Position numbers and translations under genes: made by a program. This document shows positions 60,962 through 64,000 of a stretch of DNA of 64,000 nt, piece by piece (position 1 is the stretch's first letter; every line of letters starts with the position of its first letter). This stretch comes from Dermacentor variabilis. Lineage: Eukaryota > Arthropoda > Arachnida > Ixodida > Ixodidae. Location of the stretch: positions 127,472,605 through 127,536,604 of the forward strand of contig NC_134572.1 in the NCBI RefSeq assembly GCF_050947875.1. The letters are read 5' to 3'. The notes under the pieces are model-generated. The model was not told where the DNA came from and did no database searches. It was given only the letters and a program-made list of their open reading frames with translations.

Positions 60962-61198
60962 TAATAATAATATTTGGGGTTTTACGTGCCAAAACCACTT
61001 TCTGATTATGAGGCACGCCGTAGTGGAGGACTCCGGAAATGTTGACCACCTGGGGTTTTTTAACGTGCACCTAAATCTAAGCACACGGGTGTTTTCGCAT
61101 TTTGCCCCCGTCGAAATGCGGCCGCCGTGGCCGGGATTCGATCCCGCGACCTCCTGCTCAGCAGCCCAACACCATAGCCACTGAGCAACCACGGCGGG
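60962..61198 (-). mobile_element. Ruka-like SINE inserted in gypsy reverse transcriptase
   Basis: Opposite orientation to the other nested copy. Perfect 13-bp target duplication TGACGACAGGTGA at 60949-60961 and 61199-61211. An (ATT)n-type 3' end lies at 60962-60974. Confidence 0.93.
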
Positions 61199-61251
61199 TG
61201 ACGACAGGTGAGGCCCAAGGGCTGGCTGATGGTATCGCTCAGCGCAGGACT

Positions 61252-61585
61252 CGCCTCAATGTATCAGAAATTTCTAGAATGTTGTCGATGGTTCTATCTG
61301 TTGTCTCTTGTCACCGAAGATTGTGTAATCGGACTGTATGAGCGACGCAAACTGGAAGACGAATGGGCACGAGGTATTACTCTGGAACCTTCGATGACCC
61401 ACGCAGAAAAGCCGACGCACTTTACCTGCAGATCAGATTTCGATGATCGCCAACTGTGTTCGCCGCTATCGTTGTTTGAGTGTAGCCTGTTTTTGAAGTC
61501 ACAGGTTCACCCATTTAAACGCTAGTTTCGCCATTCAGTTTCGCTACTTTCTTCACCGTCACTTCTACGTGACTATATTTCGTTT
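61252..61585 (+). mobile_element. LTR family A, copy 3
   Basis: Aligned with the solo LTR at 13550: shared blocks include TCTCTTGTCACC/TCTGTTGTCAC, TACTCTGGAACCTTCGA, CAGATTTCG.(T/C)GA.CGC and CACCGTCACT.CTACGTGA. It abuts the truncated gypsy element in the opposite orientation, marking its 5' breakpoint. Confidence 0.65.
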
Positions 61586-61799
61586 GAGGTCAGAGAATGT
61601 TTGCGAAGTGCAAAACCAATCTCATTTGTGGGCACTCCCGAACTGTGTTTTCACTGCAAAACACGTATTCACCACCGTCTGCTACAGCGTAAGCTGTTGT
61701 CGACTCATTCCAATGGACGTTTCGGTTGGAGGTGGAGTCCGCCGCCTCCGTCGCCGGTGTCCGGTATCTGTAGCAGCTATCGTCGGGAATGAGAAAAAT

Positions 61800-61873
61800 A
61801 CCTTGTTCCCGCCGGGGTCGAACCTGAGTCCGTTGCGTGGGAGTCAGCAACTCTACCACTGAGCCACGCCAGC
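61800..61873 (-). mobile_element. tRNA-like SINE head (second SINE family)
   Basis: On the minus strand it begins GCTGGCGTGGCTCAGTGGTA and has CAGGTTCGACCCCGGCGGG, giving A- and B-box spacing like a glycine-type tRNA. The region continues into an unrelated tail rather than CCA or a terminator, so it is called SINE-derived and not a functional tRNA gene. Confidence 0.55.
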
Positions 61874-62383
61874 TTTTTTTCTTCCTTTTTCTTCCCCGAG
61901 CAATTGCTAGCATGCTGTCCTACGGTCCACAAGGAGGCCCGCGATGTCACAAGCGCGCCGCGTAGCGTCGATACGCACACATTTTGCATTGTAGTTACAT
62001 CTTAATACACGCGGTAGAACGCCATGCAGCAATTGCATAGGTAGTGGTACAAGGCAGTTAAAGAAGGTTTGAGGGAGCAAAAAAAGTTTGAAGAGATGTG
62101 TGCAAGAATGCTAGAAAAAATATATAATGTGTACGTGATTAAATCAAGCTGGCTAGGTGGCTATGTCGCCGCCGCGTTTCGAATGGGATGCCAATAAATC
62201 ATCGTCATCATTAGCACTGTGTCGTGCCATTTGCCTTGCGATGTGAGAGGTGCACCGCGTAGCGTATATGCGTGCGCCCTATGCATTAAAGTGGCATATA
62301 ATTACACCAGGCGGAACGCCATGTAATAATTACAAAAGTGGCAGCACATGGTATAGCAAATATTCCTGAAGCAGAAAAGAAAG

Positions 62384-62494
<111 letters not shown>

Positions 62495-62875
62495 CTAATG
62501 ATAGACATATATGGCATGCCTGATGATTTCTAGCAAGCTAGGTGACTTACCCCATTTCGTTTCAAAGGGAATGCCATCAAATCATCACCATCATTAACAT
62601 CGAAATCACCAGATGCACTATTATTGTGTGCCACTTACAAACCACATAGAGTGAATGGCTCTCAATAGTGTTGAAGCAATTTGAAGCATGCGTGAATTTT
62701 AGCGTGAACCTCATGGCAATCGCGGAAATCCCGTTCCTAAAGACTGCTAACCCGAATGTACTTTTCGCTGTGCTTCTACCGTCCAGCGTGGAAATAAAAA
62801 GAATAGAAAGCATGTGTGGCAGAGCACCAGGCTGCTGTACGAGTGGTCCCCTGTTTAAATCCAGCGCCAGACAAC

Positions 62876-62899
62876 TATATATATATATATATATATATT
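62876..62899. repeat. (AT)n microsatellite
   Basis: About 12 AT units following a tRNA-like head. Confidence 0.9.
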
Positions 62900-63273
62900 C
62901 AGAATACGACGGTGACCAGTGGTCCCAGGGTTAACAACCAGTAGCAGGTGTAGACCCACATTTTCCGGCTATAAACATACCCGATTCCGAAGAGTGATGG
63001 TAATTAGCGCCCTAAGAAAGACTGTTTCCAAAAAAACTAAAAGATAAGAAAGACAACAATAGCGAGTAAAAATTGTAAAAAGGGGCGCCGCTGAGTTCGA
63101 ATGCGCGTAAAAATTAAGAAAGGATGCTAGTTGTTCAGATATGGAATCTCCTTGTCATGCAGTAAAAAAATATGGTGCATCAACACGTGCGGGAACCGTT
63201 CTTGTGAACGATCTACGCTTCCCAAATCTCACTGTTCGCGGTGTTGGCGAAGTACGCATGCCTATATCAAACG

Positions 63274-63786
63274 TTAACCCCCACATTCTATACAATGCAA
63301 GACTAAGGTGCTGTCGGCATTTCCTTCCAGCGAGTTGGAATATTCACGCGACCTACCGTTTGGACACTTTCCTGTTTGGCCTTGACAGCGGTTTCCATAG
63401 GCCGTACGGGAATCATAGACGATATGCGTCTTGCAGGCCACGAAGAGGTTCATGTATTTTGCGTCGCAGACCGGTCTCGTTTTATCACCACCATTTACGC
63501 GTCTGCATAAGGCTGGAACTTGTATGAGGTAGAAAAGGCAGTGTCGATGCAAAACACGCCCTGCCGATTTTTCGATGTCGTGCATTACATCATGAATGTG
63601 AAACGGCAGCAGTTCCGGCTTGCCGTTTTCTATCAGTCGCTGTCTAGCTGCCCTGGAAGTGTAGACTAGGATACGTTCAGCAAGGCTCCTCAAGGTGCTA
63701 ACAGGAAATGAAGCGAACTTCCGATGCAGAGCTTTGTTGTACTTGCTGCGTGCACGACCTGCATAAGGCGTTCTAGGAGAAATCAT
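63274..63786 (-). pseudogene. Second Penelope-like element relic: GIY-YIG region
   Basis: Minus-strand frame of 170 codons. It contains ALCRRVNGGDKTRPVCDAKY and VACKTHIVYDSRTAYGNRCQ then GQTGKCPNGRSREYSNSLEG, with HCIECGG at the end. Relative to the family pattern (VYxIPLSCGxxYVGQTGRCxNxRLxEHxNSL), the IPLSC part is degraded to SRTAY and the cysteine is lost, so the domain is probably dead despite the open frame. It differs from the 29-kb copy. Confidence 0.72.
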
Positions 63787-64000
63787 GGCGAGTTTCTAAC
63801 GCGACAGCGTTATGGGTCCCGTGGCGCAGAAAATCTGGCGTCGGCATGCGTCATCGGCGGCATTGTTCGTCAGAAACAAAACATCCCGAACCACAACTAT
63901 GCAGGCCCTCCGCGTGGCACAGAGGGGCTACTAAACTAATGGAATTTCTAAATGTAAAACGCTTCAGAAAGTTCGTAATGTCCGACTTATACACAACCGA
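63787..64000. other. Window end, nothing recognised
   Basis: Possibly continues the Penelope-like relic upstream of 63786 on the minus strand, but no motif was seen. Confidence 0.3.

Larger units (their letters stand above)
58084..61255 (-). mobile_element. Ty3/gypsy element, 5'-truncated, with two nested SINEs
   Basis: In minus orientation: RT start (PVVIVKKKD...), RT/RNase H connection, RNase H, integrase and a short 3' LTR. Two Ruka-like SINEs split it at 60962-61198 and 59964-60205. The 5' half (LTR, gag, protease, part of RT) is missing where LTR family A sequence begins at about 61252. Frameshifts occur throughout. The layering shows that the gypsy copy predates both SINEs. Confidence 0.85.

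Noticed and set aside
61800..61873. A functional glycine tRNA gene
   Set aside because: The acceptor stem does not pair cleanly and there is no T-run terminator after a 72-nt body. A SINE head is more likely.

Overview
This window looks like nuclear DNA of a chelicerate, most likely a hard tick (Ixodida). The evidence is a set of tRNA-derived SINE copies resembling the tick family known as Ruka, a dense mixture of Ty3/gypsy, Penelope-like and non-LTR elements of the kinds common in tick genomes, long microsatellites, a short TTAGG-type (CCTAA) tract, and intron-rich genes with exons of about 80-240 bp spread over tens of kilobases. No bacterial operons, rRNA genes, CRISPR arrays or intact tRNA genes were seen. 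The taxonomic placement is an inference from repeat content.

Two host genes can be supported, both on the minus strand. The main one is a cytochrome P450 of the mitochondrial clan, assembled here as nine exons between 56894 and 31623. All eight intron junctions have GT donors and AG acceptors and agree in phase, and together they encode 526 residues with an amino-terminal leader and every catalytic P450 motif (WxxxR, the I-helix Thr, ExxR, PERW and the Cys heme ligand). A poly(A) signal lies about 115 bp past the stop. The second gene is partial: two adjacent exons (8813-8646 and 5678-5542) that read as the ligand-binding S1 end plus the first membrane segment and pore of an ionotropic (variant glutamate) receptor.

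Region by region: 1-9.9 kb holds the receptor exons, a MITE-like repeat (4232-4774), a degenerate AT-rich satellite (4800-5330) and a hairpin. 9.9-16.3 kb holds a (GT)n tract, two decayed plus-strand gypsy fragments and a solo LTR. 16-28 kb is mostly unassigned sequence with SINEs and a fold-back repeat. 28.2-31.2 kb is a GACGA-type minisatellite followed by a Penelope-like element bounded by inverted repeats. 31.6-56.9 kb is the P450 gene. Its introns carry a 5'-truncated LINE with a long intact reading frame (34605-37770), a very long compound microsatellite, an inverted-repeat element containing a gypsy fragment, an RTE-like LINE relic, an LTR, and a second LINE fused to an LTR piece. 57-61.6 kb holds SINEs and a minus-strand gypsy element that has two SINE insertions with clear target-site duplications. 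61.6-64 kb has more SINE-like and AT-repeat sequence and a second Penelope-like relic.

Most of the remaining open frames are short, overlap simple repeats, or are antisense to real exons. I found no convincing new multigene system. The most useful result is the reconstructed P450 gene and the layered transposon history inside and around it.
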